From contig NZ_UXAU01000013.1 in NCBI RefSeq assembly GCF_900609065.1, positions 62,001-126,000 of the forward strand: 64,000 bases of DNA, written 5' to 3'. This stretch comes from Arthrobacter ulcerisalmonis. Lineage in GTDB: Bacteria; Actinomycetota; Actinomycetes; Actinomycetales; Micrococcaceae. The first letter of the stretch is position 1, and every line of letters starts with the position of its first letter. The notes beneath the pieces were generated by a model that searched no databases, was not told the DNA's origin, and saw only the letters and a program-made list of their open reading frames with translations. The position numbers and the translations under genes are program-made. This document shows, one piece after another, positions 1-8,961 of this stretch.

Positions 1-380
1 ATGCCGATCCCAGCGAGCCGGCGGCCAATGTAGTATTCCACCGCCTTGACGTCATGCACGGTCACGGCCTCGATCTCGGCAAGCTCAACCACTGATGCGG
101 AGTCGAATTCGGTGACGATCCTGCGCAGTGCTGACTGCTGGTCCGCGGTGAGGGTCCCACTGCCGGGAAGGACGTTGTTGCTGGTCAGGTGGATCAGCCA
201 TTCAACTTCCACGGCTACGCGGTCACGGTTCAGGGCGGCCTCGGAGAGGTAATCGACAAGTGGCGCCACGGCGGACTGGTAGCGGCCGTCCAGTGGGCCC
301 AGGGCAATCTGCTCCGGGGAAGCGGCAAGGGCCAGGCGTCCGGAGGGCGTACGGGTATCAGCAGTGGCGTTTTCAGGCAT
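1..380 (-). CDS. purB: Adenylosuccinate lyase, N-terminal part (truncated by window edge)
   Basis: The reverse strand is open from an ATG ending at 380 to the window edge, giving about 126 residues. They include ALGPLDGRYQSAV near residue 27 and TVHDVKAVEYYIGRRL near residue 107, both hallmarks of adenylosuccinate lyase in the fumarase/aspartase superfamily. The enzyme cleaves adenylosuccinate and SAICAR, releasing fumarate, in cytoplasmic purine synthesis. Family members run to about 430-480 residues, so roughly a quarter is present and the catalytic signature lies outside. The start is the only good one; its ribosome-binding site is weak. The gene is divergent from the WXG-like pair that begins at 516. 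Confidence 0.93.
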   Translation of the reverse strand, partial: MPENATADTRTPSGRLALAASPEQIALGPLDGRYQSAVAPLVDYLSEAALNRDRVAVEVEWLIHLTSNNVLPGSGTLTADQQSALRRIVTEFDSASVVELAEIEAVTVHDVKAVEYYIGRRLAGIG

Positions 381-424
381 GGCCCAATTCTTTCACGAAC
401 TGCAGCGCCGCATGAGTTGGTTAC

Positions 425-433
425 TTATCCACA
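425..433 (+). promoter_or_regulatory. Single consensus DnaA-box-like 9-mer
   Basis: The 9-mer TTATCCACA, the strict DnaA-box consensus, lies in the 135-base gap between purB and the WXG-like gene. It stands alone, without a cluster, AT-rich element or replication genes, so it is not an origin. It may be chance or a titration or regulatory site. Confidence 0.25.
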
Positions 434-515
434 TACGGCGAAAGTGCCTCCACCGTGCCGGCGCGCATCCCTAAGGTGGGTCAAAGAAGGCCCGACGCCG
501 GAAGGAGACGTTGTG

Positions 516-932
516 ATGGTCCTGTCCTTGGAAGGCCGGCCAGGTAGCCCGCCAGGTTTCGCGGGCCCGGATCTCGACGGCCTGCAGCAGCAGCGGACAG
601 CCGAGATTCGGCTGCTTGCCGGACGCCTGGCCGCGTGCGTTGACCTGCTTGAGCAGGTGCTGGTGGGCTGCCGGGACATCCAGTTGATTCAGTGGCAGTC
701 GCCAGCCGGGCAGGCGTACCGGAGTGCTGTGGCAATGTTGGCTGCCGCGTTGCAGACTGCGTCCCGGCAACTGGCGGAGTCTGCGGCGGACCTGGCCCAG
801 TCTCCGCCGGAGTCCTGGCCAGCGCCTTGGCCACCGGGGGCCGGCTCACCAGCACCGTTGCCGTTTCCCGCGGACCTCCTCGGCAGCCCAATGAATGCCG
901 CAGGGACCGCCGCACTCTGGTGGACCGGCTGA
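516..932 (+). CDS. Small WXG100/Esx-like helical protein
   Basis: The product has 138 residues and is mostly predicted helix. A helix-turn-helix hairpin surrounds the turn QWQSPAGQAYRSAV (Trp60), which resembles the W-x-S/G-x-A turn of WXG100-type proteins exported by type VII systems. The tail is rich in Pro and Ala. ATG at 516 has GAAGGAG eight bases upstream; GTG at 513 is an alternative. The stop TGA overlaps the ATG of the next gene (TGATG), so the two are translationally coupled and the products may act as partners. There is no signal peptide. Assignment to the WXG superfamily is inference from the motif and coiled-coil character; no exact family is recognised. Confidence 0.6.
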   Translation: MVLSLEGRPGSPPGFAGPDLDGLQQQRTAEIRLLAGRLAACVDLLEQVLVGCRDIQLIQWQSPAGQAYRSAVAMLAAALQTASRQLAESAADLAQSPPESWPAPWPPGAGSPAPLPFPADLLGSPMNAAGTAALWWTG

Positions 933-2296
933 TGGCTGACGTTGACGACTGGACTGGCCAGGGTGTGGGGCTGTCACGCGAACCCCGGGATGGGCTCCTG
1001 GGGGTCCGCGGCGGGGTGGGCGGCATCAGTGTGCAACTTGAGGAATTGGGCGCTGGCGCGGAAAAACTGGACGTACTCGCTGCAGAGCTGATGGCAGTGG
1101 ACACTGAGGTGGGCCGTCTGGGTGATGCGCTCTGCCGAGCCACCGGTCAGGTGCAGTGGACGGCGGATCGGCGGATAGCGGCTGTAGCGGACGGGCAACG
1201 GCACATCGATGCGGTGCGGCGGCGGATGCAGGATCTGAGCGAGCACATCAGGGCTTGCCAGCGGGACTATCAGGTTGCCGAGTGGGAGGCGGACGCAGCC
1301 CGTTTCACTGGGATGGCCGGAGTGGCGAGCATTCCTGCTTCCTTGTCCATCATGGCGGGAACTGGAGTGCCGGACGGCGCCACCATGGACAACCTCCTCT
1401 CAGCGCTGGGGGTGAACGCTGCTGCCATGCGTCGTGAGCTGACCCGATACCCGCAGATCCGCGACGTGCTGATGGGCGGCTTCAAACCCCGCCCCTTGGA
1501 CGTGCGGCAGGTCGAGACGGTCTACGTCGACCTGGACAGCTCGCCAGCGGGATTGCTGGAACGAATCCGGAGTATCGACGCCCGCGGGCCGGGGATGATC
1601 GAGGTTGTTGCGGTGGACAACGGGACGGAGCGGGCGTACGTGGTGGTTGTGCCGGGTACCCAAGCCGCCGGCACGCGCGCTGGTGGCAATAACCCCTTCG
1701 ATGAGGCAGGCATTGCCGAGGCGATGTTTTACGATTCTGCCGAGGTCAGCAGGGCTGTGGCGGAGGTGCTCGCAGATTCAGGGGCCAAGGATGGCGACAA
1801 GGTGGTGCTGGTGGGCTACAGCCAGGGTGGGATCCACGCCATGAACATCGCCGCCAATCCCATGATTCAGGAGAAGTACCAGGTGCCTTTCGTCCTCACG
1901 GCAGGATCGCCAGTGGCCGGCATTACACCTCCCGAAACTGTGGAGTCGCTGCATCTTGAACACCGCGCCGACTGGGTGCCAGGAGCGGATGGCGGCCTCA
2001 ACCCGGACACGCGGGGACGGGTGACCGTCACGCTTGATGCGCCGGCGGTTGTGGGCCCGGGCGAAGGCGGCCTGGGAGCAGGCCACAGCTTGACGGGTTA
2101 CCAGGAGGGGGCCCGACTGGCGGCTGCGAGTACCAATCCGTCACTGGTGCATTCCACCGCGGCTTTGGCGGGCCTGGTGGGGACTGCTGGTGTGGCGACT
2201 GCCACCAGGTATTCGTTGACCCGAGCCAAGGATCCTGCCCGTGCGCCAATCAGGCAGGACCCGCGGGGGCGCGAAAGGGGGTTGGGCGCCCGTTAG
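932..2296 (+). CDS. Alpha/beta hydrolase (lipase/esterase-like) with helical WXG-like N-terminal domain
   Basis: The product has 454 residues. Residues about 1-145 are helical and Ala/Arg/Glu-rich, like the substrate modules of WXG/LXG proteins. Residues about 210-410 form an alpha/beta hydrolase: strand VVLVGYSQGG carries the nucleophile elbow (Ser297), with likely partners Asp347 (HRADWVPG) and His385 (GAGHSLTGY). A serine hydrolase acting on a lipid or ester is expected; the substrate is unknown. The open frame extends upstream to 692, but that part is out of phase with the preceding gene and not protein-like. The start at 932 overlaps the previous stop and fixes the coupling. There is no signal peptide, so any export would need a type VII-like route. 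Confidence 0.75.
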   Translation: MADVDDWTGQGVGLSREPRDGLLGVRGGVGGISVQLEELGAGAEKLDVLAAELMAVDTEVGRLGDALCRATGQVQWTADRRIAAVADGQRHIDAVRRRMQDLSEHIRACQRDYQVAEWEADAARFTGMAGVASIPASLSIMAGTGVPDGATMDNLLSALGVNAAAMRRELTRYPQIRDVLMGGFKPRPLDVRQVETVYVDLDSSPAGLLERIRSIDARGPGMIEVVAVDNGTERAYVVVVPGTQAAGTRAGGNNPFDEAGIAEAMFYDSAEVSRAVAEVLADSGAKDGDKVVLVGYSQGGIHAMNIAANPMIQEKYQVPFVLTAGSPVAGITPPETVESLHLEHRADWVPGADGGLNPDTRGRVTVTLDAPAVVGPGEGGLGAGHSLTGYQEGARLAAASTNPSLVHSTAALAGLVGTAGVATATRYSLTRAKDPARAPIRQDPRGRERGLGAR

Positions 2297-2730
2297 CGCC
2301 GACGCGAACCGGTCAGTCCGCCAGCCACCATGGACACGAGGGAAATGATGATGGCGGCAAAAATTGCCGTCCAGAAGAACGAATCGATGCGCAGGTGCAC
2401 CGGCGTGTAACTGCTGATCCATGCGGTGAGGTACAGCATGGCCGCGTTGATCACCACGGTAAAGAGGCCAAGCGTCAGGATGGTCAACGGCAGCGAAAGG
2501 AGGCTGGCGAGGGGCCGCACGAACGCGTTGACCACACCAAAGATCGCTCCGATGAAGAGGAACGCCAGGACAATGCCGATGGTGTCCGACCCCTCCGTGA
2601 CCCCACTGTTCGCGACGGCCTCCGTGGTGGCGGTGCTTGTTATCTCGAGACCCGGCAGGACCCAGCCGGCAACCCAGAGAGCTGCAGCGTTGATGATGAC
2701 TCGAAGGAGAAAGGAACCCATAGACCCCAT
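2293..2730 (-). CDS. Phage holin family 4-type (YvlD-like) membrane protein
   Basis: A 145-residue integral membrane protein with four hydrophobic segments. The residues FLLRVIINAAALWVAGWVLPG at the start and FGVVNAFVRPLASLLSLPLT in the middle are typical of the Phage_holin_4_2/YvlD family. Despite the name, these are chromosomal membrane proteins of unclear role, sometimes linked to envelope stress; no lysis genes are nearby. The C-terminus ends in basic GSRRR. It is convergent with the hydrolase gene and overlaps its last four bases. ATG at 2721 (MGSFLL) is an alternative start. Confidence 0.82.
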   Translation of the reverse strand: MGSMGSFLLRVIINAAALWVAGWVLPGLEITSTATTEAVANSGVTEGSDTIGIVLAFLFIGAIFGVVNAFVRPLASLLSLPLTILTLGLFTVVINAAMLYLTAWISSYTPVHLRIDSFFWTAIFAAIIISLVSMVAGGLTGSRRR

Positions 2731-2805
2731 GGTTCCATATCAGCCTGAGCAGTGGCAGGGACGAAATTCCCGGCCACTGCGAGAAGGAGAAGTAGGCTGG
2801 TGCTC

Positions 2806-3924
2806 ATGACCTCAGCAGAGACACTGGGCGGCGACATCCCGCCGCGTCCGGTGGTGGCAGGGTTGCCTCGCTACGCCGCCGGAAAACCGCCAGCAGCAGT
2901 AGAAGGACTGCAGAGCTACAAGCTCTCATCCAACGAGTCCCCACTTCCGCCCATCGCCGCAGTCCGGGAAGCAATCGCCGGATTTTCCGATTTCAACCGC
3001 TACCCCGATCCCCTCAGCAGTAAACTCCGGGCTGAGCTGGCCGACTTCCTCGCCGTCCCGGCAGAGGACATTGTCACCGGCGCGGGCAGCCTAGGCGCGC
3101 TGAACCAGATTCTGGCCACCTTCGCCGGTCAGAACGATGACGGTAAGGCCGATGAAGTCATCTATGCCTGGCGTTCGTTTGAGGCGTACCCCATCAGTGT
3201 GGGCCTGGCGGGCGCCGAGAGTGTTCGCATACCCGTGACCGCTGACGGGCGCCACGACTTGGACGAAATGGCCCGCGCTGTCTCCGCCCGGACCAAGGTC
3301 ATCTTGCTGTGCACGCCCAACAACCCCACGGGTCCCGCACTCGGCGCTCAAGAAGTCGAAGCGTTCCTCAATTCCGTGCCAGCCAACATTGTGGTGGTCA
3401 TAGATGAGGCGTACCAGGAATTCGTCCGTGACGACGGTGCCGTGAACGGGATCGAGCTATACCGCAAATACCCCAATGTGGTGGTCCTGCGGACATTCTC
3501 CAAAGCTCACGGCCTGGCCGGCCTCCGGGTGGGCTACAGCGTCAGCCAGCCAGCCCTCACCCAATACCTCCGGGTAGTCGCCACACCGTTCGCCGTCTCG
3601 CAGATCGCAGAAGTAGCAGCGCTCACCTCGCTCCAGAATTTCCCGCAGGTTGTGGAAAGGGTACAAACTCTGGTGGACGAGCGGGATCGCGTGGCAGCGG
3701 GCCTGCGCGCCCTTGGCTGGAAAATCCCAGACCCACAAGGGAACTTTGTCTGGCTGGATCTCGGGGCCGAAGCGGCCCGATTTGCGGCTGCTGCTGCGGA
3801 GCGGGCGCTCTCAGTGCGCGCCTTCGCCGGCGAAGGGGTGCGGGTCTCCATCGGGGAACCGGTTGCCAACACCCGTTTCCTGCAGCTCTGTGCAGATTAT
3901 ACAAAGGCTCCAACGGGTTCCTAG
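2806..3924 (+). CDS. Histidinol-phosphate/aromatic aminotransferase (class I/II, PLP)
   Basis: The 372-residue product matches the HisC/Pat branch of fold-type I aminotransferases. It has LSSNESPLPP near the N-terminus, NNPTGPALG in the cofactor region, VIDEAYQEFV, and the PLP-lysine segment FSKAHGLAGLRVGY. It transfers amino groups from aromatic amino acids or histidinol phosphate to 2-oxoglutarate. As no his genes adjoin it, the aromatic aminotransferase role (Pat) seems more likely. ATG at 2806 was chosen over the open frame from 2752; AGAAGGAGA lies some distance upstream. The next gene downstream belongs to a separate oxoacid dehydrogenase operon. Confidence 0.85.
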   Translation: MTSAETLGGDIPPRPVVAGLPRYAAGKPPAAVEGLQSYKLSSNESPLPPIAAVREAIAGFSDFNRYPDPLSSKLRAELADFLAVPAEDIVTGAGSLGALNQILATFAGQNDDGKADEVIYAWRSFEAYPISVGLAGAESVRIPVTADGRHDLDEMARAVSARTKVILLCTPNNPTGPALGAQEVEAFLNSVPANIVVVIDEAYQEFVRDDGAVNGIELYRKYPNVVVLRTFSKAHGLAGLRVGYSVSQPALTQYLRVVATPFAVSQIAEVAALTSLQNFPQVVERVQTLVDERDRVAAGLRALGWKIPDPQGNFVWLDLGAEAARFAAAAAERALSVRAFAGEGVRVSIGEPVANTRFLQLCADYTKAPTGS

Positions 3925-3984
3925 CGCTTAACGAATGGCCTGGCCGCCCGCCACTGACGATAAAGTAAGGTTCAACAAACCATG

Positions 3985-4024
3985 TATATGCCCGAAAGGG
4001 AATGCATTCCCGTAGAGGCATATA
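3985..4024. promoter_or_regulatory. Nested inverted repeats upstream of the oxoacid dehydrogenase operon
   Basis: Outer arms TATATGCC (3985-3992) and GGCATATA (4017-4024) enclose a perfect 14-base palindrome GGGAATGCATTCCC (3998-4011). The element sits 51 bases before the E1alpha start, in the only gap between two genes of amino acid/oxoacid metabolism. It is probably an operator; a terminator for the preceding aminotransferase is less likely because no T-run follows. Confidence 0.55.
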
Positions 4025-4074
4025 TCCCAGCGACATTGCACTTACCCAGGTAGTGCGGCAAGCAAGGAGACGGT

Positions 4075-5331
4075 ATGGGCACTCATCTGCCTGCCACCGA
4101 GTTCGACGGAGCTGAGCTCGACGACCAGCGCGAAGCTGACGCGGAGGCGCTCCTCGGCGTGCCCGCAGCCCCCATGGTCCAACTCTTGAATCCCGACGGT
4201 GTGTTGGGGACTGACCCCATCTTCAGCCAATACGCTGACCGGTTAACGCCAGAACACCTGCGGGGGTTTTACGCGGACATGGCCAAGATCCGCCGGTTCG
4301 ATGTGGAGGCCACTGCCTTGCAACGACAAGGTCAGTTGGCGCTCTGGGTGCCCCTCACCGGCCAGGAAGGTGCCCAGATCGGTTCCGGTCGAGCCACCGA
4401 ACCGCAGGACTACATCTTTCCCACCTACCGTGAGCACGGTGTGGCCTTGACCCGGAACGTGGACCTCGCGGAGTTGCTGAAGCAGTTCCGGGGAGTGTCC
4501 AACGGCGGATGGGACCCCAAGGAAACCAACTTCCACCTCTACACCATGGTCTTGGCGGCGCAGACCCCGCATGCAGTGGGCTACGCCATGGGCCTGCAGC
4601 GTGACCAGAAGCTTGCCGCCGCAGCCGGGGAGACCGACAAGCCGATGGCCGCCGTGCTGGCCTACTTCGGTGACGGTGCCAGCTCCGAAGGCGACGTCCA
4701 CGAATCAATGGTCTTCGCGTCCTCCTTCAACGCTCCCGTGGTGTTCTTCTGCCAGAACAACCATTGGGCGATCTCTGTGCCCACGGCAGTCCAGACCAAA
4801 GTCCCGCTGGCGGACCGCGCCAAGGGTTACGGCTTCCCTGGCATCCGGGTGGACGGCAACGATGTCATTGCCGTCCACGCCGTAACGGAATGGGCCCTGG
4901 AGCATGCCCGCCAGGGCAACGGTCCGGTCCTGATTGAAGCCTTCACTTACCGGGTGGGCGCTCACACCACGGCGGATGACCCCACCAGGTACCGGCCTTC
5001 CGCGGAGGAGGATGCCTGGCGTGCCAAGGACCCGTTGGCGCGGCTTGAGACCTACCTGCGCGCGGCCGGTGAGGCCGACGATGCCTTCTTTGCCCAGGTC
5101 AAGGCCGACGGTGACGAACTCGCCGCCTACGTCCGGCGCACCGCGTATGACCTCAAGGACCCGGACATCCGCTCAGCCTTCGCCAATACCTATGCCGAAG
5201 CGCACCCGCTGGTAGCGGAGGAGTTGGCGTGGTTCGAGGAATACAGTGCTGGTTTTGCGGGCGAACCCAGCGAAACGGGTGAAGCCGACAACAACCACGG
5301 ATCCGTCGCCGCAGCAAAGGCAGGGCACTGA
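4075..5331 (+). CDS. bkdA: Branched-chain 2-oxoacid (or pyruvate) dehydrogenase E1 alpha subunit
   Basis: The 418-residue protein carries the thiamine diphosphate motif: GDG at 199-201 (YFGDGASSEGDVHE) ending with Asn228-Asn229 (FFCQNNHWAISVP). The phosphorylation-loop-type segment YRVGAHTTADDPTRYR follows. E1alpha, with E1beta, decarboxylates branched-chain 2-oxoacids or pyruvate and passes the acyl group to the E2 lipoyl arm. The LTPEHLRGFYADM start and long N-terminus fit actinobacterial BkdA/PdhA; sequence alone does not settle the substrate. AAGGAGACGGT precedes the ATG. Its stop overlaps the E1beta start (ATGA). No E3 gene is nearby, so a housekeeping dihydrolipoamide dehydrogenase would be needed. 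Confidence 0.9.
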   Translation: MGTHLPATEFDGAELDDQREADAEALLGVPAAPMVQLLNPDGVLGTDPIFSQYADRLTPEHLRGFYADMAKIRRFDVEATALQRQGQLALWVPLTGQEGAQIGSGRATEPQDYIFPTYREHGVALTRNVDLAELLKQFRGVSNGGWDPKETNFHLYTMVLAAQTPHAVGYAMGLQRDQKLAAAAGETDKPMAAVLAYFGDGASSEGDVHESMVFASSFNAPVVFFCQNNHWAISVPTAVQTKVPLADRAKGYGFPGIRVDGNDVIAVHAVTEWALEHARQGNGPVLIEAFTYRVGAHTTADDPTRYRPSAEEDAWRAKDPLARLETYLRAAGEADDAFFAQVKADGDELAAYVRRTAYDLKDPDIRSAFANTYAEAHPLVAEELAWFEEYSAGFAGEPSETGEADNNHGSVAAAKAGH

Positions 5332-6311
5332 TGACCACCATGACCATCGCGAAAGCCCTCAACGAAGGACTTCGTGCCACGCTGACGGCCAACCCCAAAG
5401 CGCTGCTGATGGGCGAGGACATCGGCCCGTTGGGCGGTGTTTACCGGGTCACGGACGGCCTGATCCACGAGTTCGGTGCGGACCGGGTGGTGGACACGCC
5501 ACTGGCTGAGTCTGGCATCATTGGCACCGCCATCGGGCTGGCCTTGAGCGGCTACCGGCCCGTGTGTGAGATCCAGTTCGACGGGTTCGTGTTCCCCGGC
5601 TTCAACCAGATCACCACCCAGCTGGCCAAGCTGCACGCCCGGAGCAGCGGCCTGTTGACGGTCCCCGTCGTCATTCGGATTCCGTATGGCGGCGGCATCG
5701 GCTCGATTGAGCATCACTCCGAGTCCCCCGAGGCCTTGTTTGCCCACACCGCAGGGTTGCGCATCATCACGCCCTCAAACCCGCACGATGCGTACTGGAT
5801 GATCCAGCAAGCCGTTGAGTGCCTGGACCCCGTCATCGTTTTTGAGCCCAAGCGCAGGTATTGGCTCAAGGGTGAGGTTGATACCGAGAACCCGGGAACG
5901 GCAGCGGATCCGTTCGCCGCACACGTGCTGCGGGAAGGCACTGACGCCACCGTGGTGGTTTACGGGCCTCTGGTGCCGGTGGCCTTGGCTGCGGCCAACG
6001 CCGCCGCCGAGGATGGCCACAGCATCGAGGTGATCGACCTCCGCTCCATCTCGCCGATCGACTTCGACACCGTGACCACGTCGGTACAGAAGACGGGGCG
6101 CCTGATTGTGGCCCACGAGGCTCCCACTTTCGGCGGCATCGGCGGTGAAATCGCGGCCCGGATCAGCGAACGTGCCTTCCATTCACTGGAGGCGCCGGTC
6201 ATCCGCGTGGGCGGCTTCCACATGCCCTACCCCGTTGCCAAGGTTGAAGAGGACTACCTTCCGGACATTGACCGCATCCTGGAGGCGCTGGATCGCGCCC
6301 TGGCGTACTGA
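5331..6311 (+). CDS. bkdB: Branched-chain 2-oxoacid (or pyruvate) dehydrogenase E1 beta subunit
   Basis: The 326-residue product is a transketolase-like E1beta. [18 protein letters not shown] near residue 29, [17 protein letters not shown] and [12 protein letters not shown] are family-typical. The C-terminal domain includes [14 protein letters not shown] and [20 protein letters not shown]. It forms the alpha2beta2 decarboxylase with the upstream gene product. ATG at 5331 overlaps the E1alpha stop; a second in-frame ATG lies at 5340. Only seven bases separate it from the E2 start, so the three genes form one transcription and translation unit. Confidence 0.92.
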   Translation: MTTMTIAKALNEGLRATLTANPKALLMGEDIGPLGGVYRVTDGLIHEFGADRVVDTPLAESGIIGTAIGLALSGYRPVCEIQFDGFVFPGFNQITTQLAKLHARSSGLLTVPVVIRIPYGGGIGSIEHHSESPEALFAHTAGLRIITPSNPHDAYWMIQQAVECLDPVIVFEPKRRYWLKGEVDTENPGTAADPFAAHVLREGTDATVVVYGPLVPVALAAANAAAEDGHSIEVIDLRSISPIDFDTVTTSVQKTGRLIVAHEAPTFGGIGGEIAARISERAFHSLEAPVIRVGGFHMPYPVAKVEEDYLPDIDRILEALDRALAY

Positions 6312-6318
6312 GGACACC

Positions 6319-7845
6319 ATGACTCTGAACACGTTCAACCTGCCCGACGTCGGCGAGGGACTCACCGAGGCGGAAATCGTCTCCTGGAAGGTCAAGCCCG
6401 GCGACACGGTGGCCGTCAATGACGTCATCTGTGAAATTGAAACCGCCAAATCCATCGTGGAACTGCCTTCGCCCTTCGCCGGCACGGTCAGCGAATTGTT
6501 GGTCCCCGAGGGCGTGACCATAGACGTGGGCACAGCCATCATCAGCGTCAGCGACGCCGTCGCGGGAGACCCGACGCCGGCCGACGCCCCAGCGACAACA
6601 GCGCCCGTCCAGCCGCTCTACGGCAAACTGTCGGCCGCCGAGTCGTCCGACGCCGCCGCGCCCGACGCCGGTGCTTCCGGAGGGCAGCCCACTGCAGGGC
6701 CGTTGGTGGGCTCAGGTCCCAAGGCTGACGCGGTCAAGCGCCGGCCGCGCAAGGCCCCCGCGGTCCAGGCCCAGCCGACGCAGACCCAGCCCTCGCTGGC
6801 ACCGCCGGTCACCGCACAAGCGGCTGCACCGTCGTCGAACGCTGCACAGGCATCCGCTGCACAAGGGTCAGTTGCCAGCGTGCCAGCCAGCCCCACGGCA
6901 GCCGAGGACACTCGGCCAACCCTGGGCGGAACCATCACCGGCCTCGTGAACCGGGTGCTGGCGAAGCCTCCTGTCCGGAAAATCGCCAGAGACTTGGGGA
7001 TCGACCTGGCCGACGTCGTGGCCACCGGGCTGCGCGGCGAGGTGACGCGCGAAGACCTGGTGAGCTACCAGTCCCAGCGCGACGCGGAGCTGGACAAGGC
7101 AGACGGATTCTGGGGTAAGGCCGGCAAGCCGCAGGACCAGCGGGTGGAGACCATCCCCGTCAAGGGTGTTCGAAAGGCGACCGCCAAGGCCATGGTGGAG
7201 TCGGCGTTTGCTGCTCCGCACGTGAGTATTTTTGTTGACGTCGATGCCAGCCGGACCATGGAGTTCGTCAAGCGGCTGAAGGCCTCGCGTGACTTCGATG
7301 GCATCCGTGTTTCGCCACTGTTGATCCTGGCCAAGGCAGTGATCTGGGCGGCGGCAAGGAACCCTAGTGTCAACGCCACCTGGGTTGACCGCCCGGAAAA
7401 GGATTCCGCCGAGATCCACGTCAAGCACTACATGAACCTTGGGATCGCGGCGGCGACTCCGCGCGGCCTGATGGTGCCAAATATCAAGGACGCCCAGGAC
7501 CTGTCCCTGAAGGAATTGGCGTTGGCGTTGAACGATCTGGCCACCACTGCTCGTGCCGGGAAGACCCAGCCCGCGCAGATGCAGGGCGGCACCCTGACCG
7601 TCACCAATATTGGCGCCCTGGGGATTGATACCGGCACACCCATCATCAACCCGGGTGAGGTGGCCATCGTGGCCTTCGGAACCATCAAGCAGAAACCCTG
7701 GGTCCTGGATGGGGAAGTGATCCCACGCTGGATCACCACCTTGGGGGGATCCTTTGACCACCGCGTAGTGGACGGGGACCTCTCAGCTCGCTTCATGGCG
7801 GATGTTGCCGCCATTCTCGAAGAGCCCGCGCTGCTCCTTGACTGA
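6319..7845 (+). CDS. bkdC: Dihydrolipoamide acyltransferase E2 of the oxoacid dehydrogenase complex
   Basis: The 508-residue protein has the E2 layout. A single lipoyl domain occupies residues 1-78, with lipoyl-lysine Lys44 in [11 protein letters not shown] long Pro/Ala/Gln-rich linker follows, then a peripheral-subunit-binding domain starting about residue 216 ([15 protein letters not shown]). The catalytic domain from about 270 ends in FDHRVVDG, with active-site His481. It moves the acyl group from E1 to CoA and forms the complex core. The ATG follows the E1beta stop by seven bases; the open frame extends further upstream but would overlap E1beta. The linker is unusually alanine-rich, as is common for flexible E2 arms. 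Confidence 0.93.
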   Translation: MTLNTFNLPDVGEGLTEAEIVSWKVKPGDTVAVNDVICEIETAKSIVELPSPFAGTVSELLVPEGVTIDVGTAIISVSDAVAGDPTPADAPATTAPVQPLYGKLSAAESSDAAAPDAGASGGQPTAGPLVGSGPKADAVKRRPRKAPAVQAQPTQTQPSLAPPVTAQAAAPSSNAAQASAAQGSVASVPASPTAAEDTRPTLGGTITGLVNRVLAKPPVRKIARDLGIDLADVVATGLRGEVTREDLVSYQSQRDAELDKADGFWGKAGKPQDQRVETIPVKGVRKATAKAMVESAFAAPHVSIFVDVDASRTMEFVKRLKASRDFDGIRVSPLLILAKAVIWAAARNPSVNATWVDRPEKDSAEIHVKHYMNLGIAAATPRGLMVPNIKDAQDLSLKELALALNDLATTARAGKTQPAQMQGGTLTVTNIGALGIDTGTPIINPGEVAIVAFGTIKQKPWVLDGEVIPRWITTLGGSFDHRVVDGDLSARFMADVAAILEEPALLLD

Positions 7846-8482
7846 ACGCGTGGAAGCTGAGGCGGCAGAGCCCACAGTAGTGAAAGCCAAGCAGTCCAAC
7901 AGGGCGGCTTGGTGGATCTCGGAGCTGTTCCAGCCACCAGTGGTGGTGAGTGTCCAGTTGCTGCTCAGCCCGGTGAATTCAGCGGGCTTTCCGGGGAATC
8001 TGGGCTATGGTGCCATCGCGGCGGGATTCGTCTGCATCCTGCCGCTGGTGGTGCTGCTGGTGTTGGTCCGGCGTGGGCTGGTCAGTGACCACCACGTCTC
8101 AAACCGCAAGCAGCGCGCGCCCGTCCTGCTGATGGCGCTGACTTCGATTATTGCCGGCTTGGTGGTCCTCGGCGCCATGGGGGCGCCGGCAGAGGTCACG
8201 GCGATGGTCCTGGCTGTGGTGGCCGGCGTGGTGGTGCTGGCGGCGGTGAGCCCGTTCTGGAAGATCAGCGGCCACGCTGCGGCCATTTCCTCGGCAACAG
8301 TGGTTACTGCTGCGATGCTGGGGCCGGGGTGGCTGGCGTTGTTGGTGCTGATCCCCGCCGTGGGCTGGTCCCGAGTGGTACTCGGCGCTCACACCACAGC
8401 TCAGGTTATTGCTGGCTCGCTGTTTGGCGGCGTGGTGATGGCGGGGATCTGGTGGTTCCTGGTCGGCTGGCTGGTCAATTAG
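7838..8482 (+). CDS. PAP2-family membrane phosphatase
   Basis: A membrane protein of about 214 residues with five or six hydrophobic segments. It carries a PAP2-like signature in order: NRKQRAPVL (Lys/Arg-Pro-like motif), [10 protein letters not shown] (Ser-Gly-His) and [18 protein letters not shown] (Ser-Arg ... His). The usual Asp four residues after the last His is Gln here. It probably dephosphorylates a lipid phosphate or polyprenyl diphosphate at the membrane. TTG at 7838 overlaps the E2 stop; GTG at 7850 and GTG at 7880 are alternatives, and none has a strong ribosome-binding site. It may be read through from the E2 operon. Confidence 0.72.
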   Translation: MTERVEAEAAEPTVVKAKQSNRAAWWISELFQPPVVVSVQLLLSPVNSAGFPGNLGYGAIAAGFVCILPLVVLLVLVRRGLVSDHHVSNRKQRAPVLLMALTSIIAGLVVLGAMGAPAEVTAMVLAVVAGVVVLAAVSPFWKISGHAAAISSATVVTAAMLGPGWLALLVLIPAVGWSRVVLGAHTTAQVIAGSLFGGVVMAGIWWFLVGWLVN

Positions 8483-8508
8483 AGCAGCTGAACCGGCGGG
8501 TCTGATTC

Positions 8509-8856
8509 TTAGTAGGCGCCGTAGGCGGAGTAGCTGTTGAGCATTTCCAGGGAGTCCGGGTCCAGAGAAGTGGAGATGCCAACTGCTGCGGCGACCATGA
8601 GGCCCAGCATGACGGCGGTCATGCCCAGCCAAGCTGCGGGAAGCTTCCAGCTGCCCTCCTGGGTGCTGCCAACGGTTTCGGCGGTGCCAAGGCCAGCGAC
8701 GCTGACGCTGTTGGGGGCGGTGTCTACGCTGCCGTCGTCGAGAAGGGCAATGACGGTGCCGTTGGCACTGTCGACGCGCATTGAGGTGATGTGGTTACCG
8801 TGGCGGGCCATCAGGATGTCGTGGCCTACGCTCTGGTTGCGGGTAAGAGTAATCAA
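8509..8856 (-). CDS. Small single-span membrane protein, unknown function
   Basis: I chose a TTG start at 8856 because GGGGATAAATTCC precedes it, giving 115 residues rather than the longer open frame to 8979. The N-terminal half (SVGHDILMARHGNHITSM ... NGTVIALLDDGSVDT) looks like a small beta-rich domain. Then comes one transmembrane segment (LGMTAVMLGLMVAAAVGI) and a short tail ending SYSAYGAY. No known family is recognised. It lies downstream of, and on the same strand as, the universal stress gene, and is convergent with the PAP2 gene. Confidence 0.6.
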   Translation of the reverse strand: MITLTRNQSVGHDILMARHGNHITSMRVDSANGTVIALLDDGSVDTAPNSVSVAGLGTAETVGSTQEGSWKLPAAWLGMTAVMLGLMVAAAVGISTSLDPDSLEMLNSYSAYGAY

Positions 8857-8961
8857 GGAATTTATCCCCTTCGGTAGCGTTGGATTGTGTGTGTCCGCAC
8901 CATTGAGGTCTATGCCAATTCTACCGCGGCAAGCCCTGAGAACCCCCGGATCTGGGCGTGA

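Noticed and set aside
425-433. Consensus DnaA box as a sign of a replication origin
   Set aside because: Only one copy, no AT-rich region and no replication genes nearby.
692-931. Upstream extension of the hydrolase gene
   Set aside because: It overlaps the WXG-like gene in another frame, is rich in Cys and Gly without structure, and the TGATG coupling gives a better start.
2293-2730. Holin-type gene as evidence of a prophage
   Set aside because: The YvlD/holin-4 family is chromosomal; no endolysin, capsid or integrase genes are present.
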